From Oscillatoriales cyanobacterium PMM_0008 (GTDB lineage Bacteria > Cyanobacteriota > Cyanobacteriia > Cyanobacteriales > Aerosakkonemataceae): a stretch of 42,178 nt of DNA. Of this stretch, positions 9,773 to 17,591 are shown one piece after another (the first letter of the stretch is position 1; every line of letters begins with the position of its first letter). Made by a program: the position numbers and the translations under genes. The notes beneath the pieces are model-generated. The model ran no database searches and was not told the origin of the DNA. It saw only the letters and a program-made list of their open reading frames with translations. The stretch is from assembly GCA_949128025.1 (NCBI GenBank), contig CASBRD010000122.1, positions 1 to 42,178 of the forward strand, read 5' to 3'.

Positions 9773-11116
9773 ATGATAGCAACAGCATCAAATCTGATCG
9801 GCGAAGACCGAGCATTATCCCTGATCGATTCAGTTATTAAACAATCTGAAGCAGAGGGAGTATTTGTCAGTCTCAGCAATAACTCTGAATCCCTCAGCCG
9901 CTTTTCGGAAAATCAGATTAGTCAAAACATTAGTCGCACTAAATTTAACCTCAACATCACCAGCTATTTCGGCAAAAAGAGCGCGTCTAGTTCCACAACA
10001 GAGTTAGATGCAGATGCGATCGCATCTACCCTCCGTCGTTCCGAAGAACTAGCCAGAATTGCTCCCGAAGATCCAGAATGGGTGCCACTTTTAGAACCGC
10101 AAAACTACGAACAACGCACCCCAGCTTTTGATGAAAATACCGCAAATCTTTCACCTTTGGAAAGAGGAAAAATTGTCCAGCGGGTGTGTATTTTGAGTGG
10201 AAAAACTGGCGTCGATGGTTCCGGTACACTGAGTACAGAAGCTTCCCTGAGCGCGATCGGCAACTCCAAGGGTTTGCGAGCTTGCAATCAAGGAACAGAA
10301 GCAGATTTTAGCTTTACTGCTAGGATTGATGACGGTTCATCCTGGGGGAATCGCACCGCTTGGGCTATCAATTCTTTGCCAATTGAAACTTTAACAGAAC
10401 AGTTAATTGAAAAAGCAATTAGCTCTCGCCAACCTCGCGAAGTCAGTCCGGGAAAATATCCGGTAATCTTGGATGCAGCTGCTTTTGGAGATTTACTAAG
10501 TTGGGTAATTTGGAATCTCGATGCGCGGGCGGCGGATGAGGGCCGATCGTTCATGTCTAGCACCGATGAAAAAGGTAAACCTGCGGGTAACCGTTTGGGT
10601 GAAGCAATGTTTAGCCCATTAATTCAGGTGCAGCGAAATCCGGCGCATCCCCTGCTACAAAGCGGCACTTTCTTTGGTGATGGTTTGAGCAATAACTACT
10701 TGGAAATCATCAAAGATGGTGCTACTAAAACTTTGTCCTATAGTCGCTATTGGGCATTACAAAAAAACCAAGAACCAACTGGTGCAATGTATCCCTTTGT
10801 CATGTCTGGTACAGAACGAAGTTTAGCCGAATTAATTGCCCAAACAGAACGAGCAATTTTGGTAAGTCGTGCCTGGTACGTCCAATATGTCAATCCTCGA
10901 ACATTAGAGGTGACAGGCATGACTCGCGATGGTACATTCTGGATAGAAGATGGTCGGATTAGTTACCCGATTAAAAACTTCCGTTTCAACCAAAGTATAC
11001 CGGAAATGTTGCGGGATGTTGATGCTATTAGTACCGTGCAACGCTTTGGCAGTAGTGTAGTGCCCGGTGTGCGGGTGAAAGAGTTTAATTTTAGCAGTAT
11101 CACCGACAGCGTTTGA
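9773..11116 (+). CDS. tldE: TldE/PmbA family protein
   Basis: The 447-residue product matches TldE (PmbA), the partner of TldD. It has the same overall fold motifs (LSRFSENQISQN near the N-terminus, LLQSGTFFGDGLSN and GMTRDGTFWIEDG near the C-terminus) but no HExxxH, as expected, because the zinc site is on TldD. The ATG at 9773 has AAGAG close upstream. The pair should form the heterodimeric peptidase. Downstream lies a repeat-rich convergent gap to the dus gene. Confidence 0.92.
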   Translation: MIATASNLIGEDRALSLIDSVIKQSEAEGVFVSLSNNSESLSRFSENQISQNISRTKFNLNITSYFGKKSASSSTTELDADAIASTLRRSEELARIAPEDPEWVPLLEPQNYEQRTPAFDENTANLSPLERGKIVQRVCILSGKTGVDGSGTLSTEASLSAIGNSKGLRACNQGTEADFSFTARIDDGSSWGNRTAWAINSLPIETLTEQLIEKAISSRQPREVSPGKYPVILDAAAFGDLLSWVIWNLDARAADEGRSFMSSTDEKGKPAGNRLGEAMFSPLIQVQRNPAHPLLQSGTFFGDGLSNNYLEIIKDGATKTLSYSRYWALQKNQEPTGAMYPFVMSGTERSLAELIAQTERAILVSRAWYVQYVNPRTLEVTGMTRDGTFWIEDGRISYPIKNFRFNQSIPEMLRDVDAISTVQRFGSSVVPGVRVKEFNFSSITDSV

Positions 11117-11132
11117 TTTATAGCTAGTGCAA

Positions 11133-11244
11133 GTGGTCAGTGGTCAGTGGTCAGTGGTCAGTGGTCAGTGGTCAAGAAAATTTCTCCTCTGCTCCTCTGC
11201 CCCTCTGCTCCTCTGCTCCTCTGCTCCTCTGCCCCTCTGCCCCC
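11133..11244. repeat. Two tandem repeat blocks: GTGGTCA x6 and GCTCCTCT-type
   Basis: Six perfect 7-bp copies run from 11133 to 11174. A pyrimidine-rich block of 8-bp units (CTCTGCTC / CTCTGCCC) runs from about 11183 to 11244. They fill the gap between the convergent tldE and dus genes. A CCCTAGCCCCTAG motif follows and overlaps the dus stop codon. Confidence 0.9.
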
Positions 11245-11256
11245 TTTCCCTAGCCC

Positions 11257-12357
11257 CTAGCGGTGGGCAGTCTCGCAGCTAGGACGAGCCACAAGTCCAG
11301 GATAGGGCTCCAAGGCAAATTCTTGGTCTGGGTCGGTTAATAAATAGCGATCGCATATTCCGAATAATTCAGCTTCAGTCTGGGATTGGCGCATATCCTT
11401 TAAGAAACCTCCGGCGACATCTACACCTTGACCGATGAAATTTAGATACATCTTCATCTTGTTAACACGCGCACGCTCCGGTACAGTCGGCGCTGTCATC
11501 GTTCGACGCAGTAACTCAATGTAGTCGCGAACTTCAGCCAGAGTAACGATCTGCACAGATTGACCGCTCAGATATTGGCGGATTTGCTTAAAAATCCAGG
11601 GATTTCGGATCGCAGCGCGACCGATCATCACCCCTGCGGCTCCTGTGGTGTCCAGGACGGCGGCGGCGCTAGCGGCAGATGTGACGTTACCATTTGCTAA
11701 AACCGGGCAATTAACCCGTTGCACGGCATAGGCAATCAGATCGTAATGCACAGGGCTATGATACATCTCCTTAACAGTACGACCGTGCAAGCTCAGCAAA
11801 TCGATGTTGTGCAGGTTAATCAAGTCGAGGATGCGATCGAAGTTAGCGGTATTTTCAAAGCCAATTCGCATTTTGACTGTGAAAAGCCCATCAACAGCCC
11901 CCCGCAATTCGCCAAGGATTTGGCTGACTTTTTCAGGATCGCGCAACAGCCCTCCACCCACATTTTTGCGGTAAATTCTGGGAGCAGGGCATCCCATATT
12001 GAGGTCGATTCCCGCGACTGGGTAGCCACTCAAATCTTTAGCAGTGCGTACTAGGTCGGGAATACTTTCACCGATGATCTGAGCAAAGATGGGGCGTCCG
12101 GTGGAGTTCTCTGTAATCGATCTGAGGATGTTTTTATCTAGACCAGAACTAACATGGACGCGAAAATACTCAGTAAAGAAATAATCGGGACTGCCATAAT
12201 TAGCCAGAGCGCTCATAAAGTGCAAATCCGTCACATCCTGCATGGGAGCAAGCGCTGTCAAATTAAGTCCCGGATCGAGAGGAGCAGGAAGTAGAGCAGA
12301 TTTTGGCATTTGCGCGATCGTTTGAATTGCCGAGAGGTTTGAACGTTGTCTGTACAC
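11257..12357 (-). CDS. tRNA-dihydrouridine synthase (Dus)
   Basis: Dus enzymes reduce uridines in tRNA to dihydrouridine using FMN and NADPH. The 366-residue product shows an N-terminal LAPMQDVTD flavin motif, the NMGCPAP segment whose cysteine is the likely proton donor, RKNVGGGLLRDP, the TVKMRIGF strand, SLHGRTV, and the phosphate-binding VLANGNV and GVMIGRAAIRNPWIF. The fold is complete. The subclass (A, B or C) is not clear from sequence. Starts at GTG 12357 or ATG 12309 are possible; neither has a clear ribosome site. The stop codon TAG lies in a CCCTAGCCCCTAG repeat. Confidence 0.92.
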   Translation of the reverse strand: MYRQRSNLSAIQTIAQMPKSALLPAPLDPGLNLTALAPMQDVTDLHFMSALANYGSPDYFFTEYFRVHVSSGLDKNILRSITENSTGRPIFAQIIGESIPDLVRTAKDLSGYPVAGIDLNMGCPAPRIYRKNVGGGLLRDPEKVSQILGELRGAVDGLFTVKMRIGFENTANFDRILDLINLHNIDLLSLHGRTVKEMYHSPVHYDLIAYAVQRVNCPVLANGNVTSAASAAAVLDTTGAAGVMIGRAAIRNPWIFKQIRQYLSGQSVQIVTLAEVRDYIELLRRTMTAPTVPERARVNKMKMYLNFIGQGVDVAGGFLKDMRQSQTEAELFGICDRYLLTDPDQEFALEPYPGLVARPSCETAHR

Positions 12358-12379
12358 TGGATAATTTGAATTATTCTAT

Positions 12380-12464
12380 GTAGGTGGGCGTAAATAAACT
12401 GAACTCCCAGAAACCCGGTTTCTAAGGGCCTGGAGTTTTACGTTTAATTAGGCCCACCTACTTA
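12380..12464 (+). repeat. TIR-bearing small repeat, copy 2
   Basis: This copy closely matches 22410-22498. The ends GTAGGTGGGC (12380-12389) and GCCCACCTAC (12452-12461) are inverted, and the centre contains the small inverted repeat AGAAACCCGGTTTCT. The outer bases of the left end have drifted. It lies upstream of dus. Confidence 0.8.
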
Positions 12465-12512
12465 TCAGTATATTCCACTACCAATTTATCTGGATGCAGA
12501 GCATTCAAGATT

Positions 12513-12541
12513 CTCGTTACCAGACTCAGCCTGGTAACGAG
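12513..12541. repeat. Hairpin repeat, 11-bp perfect arms
   Basis: CTCGTTACCAG (12513-12523) and CTGGTAACGAG (12531-12541) flank the loop ACTCAGC. No T-run follows. It is a repeat of the CGTTACCAG type found between cyanobacterial genes. Confidence 0.7.
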
Positions 12542-12543
12542 TT

Positions 12544-12681
12544 AAGAAGGATCTGCCTTTGACCAAGTACTTGGCTGATGATATAATTACTGAAATTCGG
12601 CTATCACCGATCGGGCCGATTGAGATAACAACAGCGGTGGCAACTGGAATGAAACAATTGCAGCAGCTTCGTCAAATTTGA
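12544..12681 (+). pseudogene. Possible C-terminal remnant of an unknown gene
   Basis: A 45-codon open stretch beginning KKDLPLTKYLADD and ending QLQQLRQI, then TGA, reads like coding sequence and ends 12 bp before the hydrolase start. Its only ATG is near the end. The inverted repeat at 12513-12541 abuts its 5' edge, so a repeat-associated deletion may have removed the rest. I do not recognise the family. Confidence 0.3.
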
Positions 12682-12693
12682 AGGGTGGTAACT

Positions 12694-13611
12694 ATGCAAA
12701 CAGTTTTAACTGAAAATACACAAACGCAGTTTTACACTTGGAAGAATTATCGGTGCGCCTACGAAGTTTATAACCCAAGTAGTAATGATGGGATTCCCCT
12801 GTTGTTGATTCATCCGATCGGTGTTGGGTTGTCTGGTAATTTTTGGCAACGATTCTGTCGCCAATGGTATGCCACAGGCAAGCGCAATCCCATCTATAAT
12901 CCCGATTTATTGGGATGCGGTGAAAGCGATATGCCGCGTGTGGCTTATCATCCTAGTGATTGGGCAAAACAGTTGCACTACTTTTTACAAAATGTGGTAA
13001 AGAAACCAGTAGTTTTAGTAGTGCAAGGCGCGTTATTCCCTGTAGCAGTTGAATTAGTGCAATTAGCGAAAGAATCTAATTTAATTCGGGGATTGGTATT
13101 AGCGGGGCCACCAGCTTTGAGGTTGATTAATACTAACACACCAGAGCGGCGGCATAAAATCAATTGGAATATCTTTGATTCTCCTGTTGGGAGAGCATTT
13201 TTTGAATATGCGAGAAGCCGCAAGTTTTTGCGTAATTTCTCAATTCGGCAACTTTTTGCTGAGGATGAGAAAGTGGATACTGAGTGGTTGGATATGTTGA
13301 AGGCGGGTGCGAAAAATGCGGCCAGTCGCCATGCTGTTTTTTCGTTTTTGGCTGGGTTTTGGCGACAGGATTATCAAGATGCGATCGCGCAAATTACTCA
13401 ACCAACTTTAGTAGTCATGGGAGAGACAGCATCCAGTATCAGTCGATCAGGAAAAAAAGAAACTCCAGATGAACGTTTGGCTGACTACTTAAGCAGTTTG
13501 CCTTCATGTCGCGGGATGAAAATTAAGGGAAGAAATGTTTTACCTTACGAAGAAACGACGGAATTTATAAATGCCATAACACCATTTATAAATGAGATGG
13601 CATCCGTTTAA
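12694..13611 (+). CDS. Alpha/beta-hydrolase-fold protein, catalytic triad not visible
   Basis: The 305-residue protein has the alpha/beta-hydrolase layout: LLLIHPIGVGLSG (HG-type oxyanion loop), NPDLLGCGESD, a strand at the nucleophile elbow, and a C-terminal PTLVVMGE strand. At the elbow the usual G-x-S-x-G is replaced by VVQGALFPV (Ala113 where Ser is expected), and the C-terminal histidine position reads GRNVLPYEE. So neither Ser nor His is apparent. It could be a non-enzymatic member or use other residues. The ATG at 12694 has AAGG nine bases upstream; a GTG at 12685 is possible. Related triad-less proteins seem to occur in other cyanobacteria, which I recall but cannot check here. Confidence 0.8.
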   Translation: MQTVLTENTQTQFYTWKNYRCAYEVYNPSSNDGIPLLLIHPIGVGLSGNFWQRFCRQWYATGKRNPIYNPDLLGCGESDMPRVAYHPSDWAKQLHYFLQNVVKKPVVLVVQGALFPVAVELVQLAKESNLIRGLVLAGPPALRLINTNTPERRHKINWNIFDSPVGRAFFEYARSRKFLRNFSIRQLFAEDEKVDTEWLDMLKAGAKNAASRHAVFSFLAGFWRQDYQDAIAQITQPTLVVMGETASSISRSGKKETPDERLADYLSSLPSCRGMKIKGRNVLPYEETTEFINAITPFINEMASV

Positions 13612-13680
13612 CGACATCACCAAGATCCCATTTGCCATATAGTTAGATTTGAGTAGGTTTTAGATCGCGGAGAAAAACTG

Positions 13681-14340
13681 GTGGAAACAGAGAATAATTT
13701 GCAAATTGAGCATCAAAATGTACCTGTCGAACATCAGGGACTGCACAGTTTTTTGTATAGTTCCGAGTCGGAACACGCTGTCACGGCGGTCACGGCGTCT
13801 CCTGACACGGTGAGTGATGGTTCGCAAGTGCTACCGTTGGAGATTTGGTGCGATCGCAGCCAAAACACTAAAACCGCAGGCGTGTACGCCGTACTAGCCG
13901 CCAATCGCGAGACGCAGTACATCGGTTACTCGCGCAACGTACTGCTATCCCTCAAAGGTCATCTTACCCAAAACGGTGCAGAAACTTGTGCCCTCGTGCG
14001 GGTACAACCGTTCACATTTCCCAAGCGAGAAGCAATGGAAGAATTGCGGGATGCGTGGCTATCCGAACTTGACTATATTCCCCCAGGAAACGGCGAAATG
14101 AGCGGAATGTGGGCTGCTACAGTTGGTGAAGTGGCAAAGGCGGCGATGTCGGCGGCGGAACGCCAAGCTTACGAAGAGAAAAAACTCAAATTGCGAAAAG
14201 CGATCGCGGATACAACACTAAAAACAGAAACCGAAAAACTTAATATAAGTGATGACGAACAGCGTCGTCGGCTGGAAGAAGCAGTGAAAAACGACGATTG
14301 GAGTGGAGTTATCGACACTCAAACACAGGAAACTCGGTAA
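13681..14340 (+). CDS. GIY-YIG domain protein
   Basis: The 219-residue product has a GIY-YIG-type core at about residues 65-130: AGVYAVLAANRETQYIGYSRN, where GVY and YIG are the two signature triplets and the following arginine is the expected catalytic-site residue. The N-terminal 50 residues are polar and low in structure; the C-terminal 70 are charged and helical (EKKLKLRKAI...DDEQRRRLEEAV). Similar single-domain proteins occur in cyanobacteria and plastid-bearing plants, with no established substrate. The start is GTG at 13681 with GGAG eight bases upstream. It lies 69 bp after the hydrolase-fold gene on the same strand. Confidence 0.8.
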   Translation: METENNLQIEHQNVPVEHQGLHSFLYSSESEHAVTAVTASPDTVSDGSQVLPLEIWCDRSQNTKTAGVYAVLAANRETQYIGYSRNVLLSLKGHLTQNGAETCALVRVQPFTFPKREAMEELRDAWLSELDYIPPGNGEMSGMWAATVGEVAKAAMSAAERQAYEEKKLKLRKAIADTTLKTETEKLNISDDEQRRRLEEAVKNDDWSGVIDTQTQETR

Positions 14341-14341
14341 A

Positions 14342-14374
14342 CAGATTTTAGATTTTAATTCAATCTAAAATCTG
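14342..14374. repeat. 13-bp perfect inverted repeat after the GIY-YIG gene
   Basis: CAGATTTTAGATT (14342-14354) and AATCTAAAATCTG (14362-14374) flank a 7-base loop. It begins two bases after the stop codon of the GIY-YIG gene. It is A/T-rich and weak as a terminator stem. Confidence 0.65.
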
Positions 14375-14411
14375 CAACTTGAAATCAGCAATTCCCAATC
14401 CATAAAATTGC

Positions 14412-14445
14412 TTTGTTGGGTTTCGCTGTCGCGAAACCCAACAAA
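14412..14445. terminator. Strong hairpin, possible bidirectional terminator
   Basis: The 15-bp perfect arms TTTGTTGGGTTTCGC (14412-14426) and GCGAAACCCAACAAA (14431-14445) enclose a 4-base loop, and TTTTC follows. It lies between convergent genes (GIY-YIG and MFS), where a terminator would serve both. The same sequence type is also a common cyanobacterial repeat. The rest of the gap to 14640 holds 10-bp tandem units (ATCTGCGTTC-like, about 14520-14562). Confidence 0.55.
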
Positions 14446-14640
14446 TTTTCGATAACAAATTGAGCTTCATATCATGTCCTTACGCATCGGTTACCTAAAA
14501 AAATCGTGTGATTATTCTTATCTGCGTTCATCTGCGTTCATCTGTCTTCATCTGCGGTAAAAATTCAACCAACGATAACAACAGACAATTTAACGATATC
14601 ATTCCTCAACCCAACAAAGCGTTCCCGCTTCCCTAGCCCC

Positions 14641-15861
14641 TCAAGCCAACCTATGTTTAGAAAAAGTTGCGATCGCTAACCATAACGCCAAAGCGAAGAG
14701 AAACGCACCTAAGAAAAAGGGTATTTCCGGTAAACGAATTGAGGCCCGATCGGATGTAAAGTAGCCGAACAAATTAGTAGCTAGCAGCGGGCCGATAATA
14801 CTTGCTAAAGCCGTCAGAGAAGCCAAAGCACCTTGAAGTTCGCCTTGTTCTTGCGAATTCACTTGAGCGGAAACCAGTCCTTGAGCTGTTGGTTTAACAG
14901 TGAAATCAAACCCATTCAGCACAATAATCCAGTACAACATCCATCCCGCACTGGCAAAAGCGTAGAGGAGATAGCCAATCATACTGAACGTCAACCCTAT
15001 GATAATTATTTTTCTAGAACCGAAGCGAGAAATTAGCGGTCGGATCAAACCTCCCTGGACAGCCGCCGTCATCAGTCCCAGCAACGCCAGAGACAGTCCA
15101 GCTTGGACAGTGGTCCATTCAAACTTATAGGTAGTAAATAACACCCAAGTACTGATAAAGCATTGCAGAGCAACATCAGTACACAACATAATTGCTGCCA
15201 AACCGAAGACGATCGAACTTTTTCTCAACAATCCCAGAGAGGCAATTGGGTTAGCGCGAGACCAAGAAAAGGGACGGCGGTGTTCTGGTGAGTGAGACTC
15301 CGATACAACCAGAATTCCATACAGGAGATTCAGGAATGTGATTATAGCTGCAACTGCGAAAGGAAAACGCAATCCCCAAGCGCCCAGCAAGCCGCCCAAA
15401 GCTGGCCCGACGACCCATCCCAAAGCAAGGACGGCTCCCACCAAGCCGAAATTTTTTGGTCGTTCTTCCGGGGTGCTGACGTCTGCAATGTAGGCAAAAA
15501 CAACAGCGACGCTGCCACCAGTAAGACCATTAAGGATTTGTGCGGTGAATATCCAAGGCAGAGTGGGGGCAAATGTCAGGCCGATATAGGTTAGCCCCGT
15601 TCCAAAGAGGGAAAATAGCAGTACTGGTTTGCGACCAAATCGATCGGAAAGAGCGCCCTGGATAGGTGAGAAAACAAACAGCATCAGTGCGTAGGTGGTA
15701 GTGACCGCCCCATAATAGTAGGAGGCGGTAGAAACATCACCGATAAATCCAGCAATCAGTTTAGGAAGAATGGGAGCGCTAAGACCAACCCCCATCACGT
15801 CTATGAACAAGGTGATTAAAACGAAAATAAGACCGGGCGGGCGCTTCAATTTCATCATCAA
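14641..15861 (-). CDS. MFS drug-efflux-type transporter (TetA-like)
   Basis: The 406-residue protein has about twelve hydrophobic segments and the major facilitator motif A in the loop after helix 2 (GALSDRFGRKPVLL). An early FIDVMGVGLSAPILP and a helix-5 LGWVVGPALGGLLG (motif C) point to the proton-antiport drug exporters of the TetA/Bmr type. The substrate is unknown and tetracycline resistance should not be assumed. Three successive ATG codons open the gene; an AGAGA lies upstream. It is divergent from the glutathione transferase gene with 87 bp between them, so shared control is possible. Its stop is immediately followed by a CCCTAGCCCC-type repeat. Confidence 0.88.
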   Translation of the reverse strand: MMMKLKRPPGLIFVLITLFIDVMGVGLSAPILPKLIAGFIGDVSTASYYYGAVTTTYALMLFVFSPIQGALSDRFGRKPVLLFSLFGTGLTYIGLTFAPTLPWIFTAQILNGLTGGSVAVVFAYIADVSTPEERPKNFGLVGAVLALGWVVGPALGGLLGAWGLRFPFAVAAIITFLNLLYGILVVSESHSPEHRRPFSWSRANPIASLGLLRKSSIVFGLAAIMLCTDVALQCFISTWVLFTTYKFEWTTVQAGLSLALLGLMTAAVQGGLIRPLISRFGSRKIIIIGLTFSMIGYLLYAFASAGWMLYWIIVLNGFDFTVKPTAQGLVSAQVNSQEQGELQGALASLTALASIIGPLLATNLFGYFTSDRASIRLPEIPFFLGAFLFALALWLAIATFSKHRLA

Positions 15862-15948
15862 TATCTCTTCAATTCATACGGATTGTAGTATTTACCAGCA
15901 TAGACTAAACTCTAAAACTGTTGATTTCGATACCAAATAGACAAGTTT

Positions 15949-16557
15949 ATGAGCAGAGTTTTGTACTACGCACAGCGATCGCCTTACGCCCGGAAAGTGC
16001 GAATCTTGCTAGCCGAGAAAAATTTGCCTTGTGAAATGAAGGAAACCGATATTATGAATAAATCGCCGGAATTCCTGCAAGTTTCTCCGATTGGCAAAGT
16101 GCCGGTTTTGGTAGATGAGGATGGCACGACTATTTGGGATTCTACCTTAATTATGGAGTATCTGGATGAAACTTATCCAGAGCCAGGTTTTTATCCGAGC
16201 GATCGCAAAGAACGGCTGGAATGTCGGAAATGGGAAAATTTAGCCGATACTTTGGCAGATAATATCATATTTTTGTGGTATCAACAGATGAAGGGCGATA
16301 ATGCAGATCCCAAAGATCGAGCTAAATACCAAGCTGCGATCGATCGGCTTTTACCAGTTTTGGATGAGAAATTAGCTGCATCTAGCTATTTGTTAGGAGA
16401 TAGTTGGACGGCAGCAGATATTGCGGTATTATCTGCTCTTGGTTATTATAGTTTGCGTTTTGGTGAAGATTGGCAACAGCAATATCCGAAGTTGGGGGAA
16501 TGGTTTAAGAATTTGCATGAACGGGAATCGGTAAAATCAACTGTTCCTGTGGGCTAA
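15949..16557 (+). CDS. Glutathione S-transferase family protein
   Basis: The 202-residue protein has an N-terminal thioredoxin-like domain (about 1-80) with YAQRSPYARKVRILLAEK, the cis-proline segment GKVPVLVDEDG and the glutathione-binding WDSTLIMEYL, then an all-helical C-terminal domain with the capping motif SWTAADIAVLSALGYY. The serine in RSPYARK is the probable catalytic residue, as in zeta/beta-type bacterial enzymes. It could conjugate or reduce electrophiles in the cytoplasm. Its divergent pairing with an exporter suggests joint detoxification, which is inference. Confidence 0.92.
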   Translation: MSRVLYYAQRSPYARKVRILLAEKNLPCEMKETDIMNKSPEFLQVSPIGKVPVLVDEDGTTIWDSTLIMEYLDETYPEPGFYPSDRKERLECRKWENLADTLADNIIFLWYQQMKGDNADPKDRAKYQAAIDRLLPVLDEKLAASSYLLGDSWTAADIAVLSALGYYSLRFGEDWQQQYPKLGEWFKNLHERESVKSTVPVG

Positions 16558-16575
16558 GTAAGTTAGGCTTTGGAG

Positions 16576-16602
16576 GGTGCGTTATACGTTTAGTAACGCA
16601 CC
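16576..16602. repeat. 9-bp inverted repeat GGTGCGTTA
   Basis: GGTGCGTTA (16576-16584) and TAACGCACC (16594-16602) flank a 9-base loop, shortly after the glutathione transferase gene. It may be a terminator stem without a T-run, or a repeat. Confidence 0.5.
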
Positions 16603-16677
16603 TCTAGCTAATTCCCAAACGCGATCGCCAGAGTAAAATGATAGTGCGATCGCATTTAACTTCAACAAATTATCTAT

Positions 16678-16902
16678 ATGAAAAACGCACTTTTAGAACG
16701 AATTACTCTCGCTCCGAATATCTGTCACGGTAAACCTTGCATCCGGGGAATGCGCTATCCAGTCGAGTTCATCCTGGAATTGCTCAGTTCTGGTATGAGC
16801 ATCGAAGAAATTATAGAAGATTACGACGATTTGGAACGCGATGATATTCTAGCCGTTTTGCTGTTTGCAGCTAGACTGACTTTGGCTGGGCACAATTTTT
16901 AG
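16678..16902 (+). CDS. DUF433 family protein (antitoxin-like)
   Basis: The 74-residue product is a full DUF433 domain: an N-terminal strand ERITLAPNICHGKPCIRGMRYPVEFILELL, then SIEEIIEDYDDLERDDILAVL. DUF433 proteins are winged-helix-like and are usually encoded just before a DUF5615 PIN-like toxin gene. No DUF5615 gene follows; the next gene is a DUF29 protein. Its last codons (AATTTTTAG) are the left edge of the segment duplicated at 18510, so the downstream DNA may have been replaced. Confidence 0.88.
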   Translation: MKNALLERITLAPNICHGKPCIRGMRYPVEFILELLSSGMSIEEIIEDYDDLERDDILAVLLFAARLTLAGHNF

Positions 16903-16948
16903 CTATACTTAACTTATTGGAAACCAGCCGGGGAGGTCGGTATCAATT

Positions 16949-17470
16949 ATGACTCAGGAATTAATTGATTTAAGAGCGAGTATCCTGGAAGGACGCTATG
17001 AAGATGCTTTGGTAATTGTAGATGAACTAGATTGGATGAGTAAAAAAGCAACACTGCTAGCTATTAAATCATTTCTTCTCAGGATGCTGATTCACTTGAT
17101 TAAAAACCAACTCGAACAGAGATTAACTAATTCTTGGGCTGCTTCGATTCGCGGATCGATTATCGAAATTAAAAAACGAAATCTTCAAGATAATGAAACT
17201 TCCTATTACCTCAAAGAGGATGAATGGGAAACAATTCTTGAAGAAACGCTGGAACAGGCAATTAGTGATGCTAGCGTGGAAGTTTTTAATGGTGCATATA
17301 CTCCATTTCAATTATCTGATATGGTAGATAGAAATCAGATAATTGAAATGGCTAAAAATATGTTAAATTTGACATATTATCACTCAGCTAAGGAGTTAAA
17401 CGCTGTAGTTAATGATTATTTAACTCAGTTACCTGGGGGTGAAGATTGGCAATTTGGTAGGCAAAGATAG
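16949..17470 (+). CDS. DUF29 family protein, copy 1
   Basis: The 173-residue protein matches the DUF29 family, abundant in cyanobacteria and of unknown function. Recognisable parts are MTQELIDLRASILEGRYEDAL, FLLRMLIHLIKNQLEQRLTN and SWAASIRGSIIEIKKRN. It is predicted to be helical and soluble. A copy at 18563-19084 differs at about 32 of 173 positions. The first 80 residues differ at only about six positions, so the C-terminal half has drifted or been exchanged. GGGGAGG lies upstream but about 13 bases from the ATG. Confidence 0.88.
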   Translation: MTQELIDLRASILEGRYEDALVIVDELDWMSKKATLLAIKSFLLRMLIHLIKNQLEQRLTNSWAASIRGSIIEIKKRNLQDNETSYYLKEDEWETILEETLEQAISDASVEVFNGAYTPFQLSDMVDRNQIIEMAKNMLNLTYYHSAKELNAVVNDYLTQLPGGEDWQFGRQR

Positions 17471-17591
17471 GGAGTTGGAATGTATGCGATCGCACTCACT
17501 GTTATTGTAACCAAAAACGAACGATTGCTCGCACGTTCATCCCATCGAAAAGTGCGATCGCTAAAAATGGATTAAGAAAATGCGATTAAAT

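Noticed and set aside
11133-11244. Tandem repeats as a possible CRISPR array
   Set aside because: Units are 7-8 bp with no spacers; these are STRRs, not CRISPR repeats.
14641-16557. Divergent MFS/GST pair as a new resistance system
   Set aside because: Exporter-transferase neighbours are ordinary, and there is no regulator gene or special site in the 87-bp gap.
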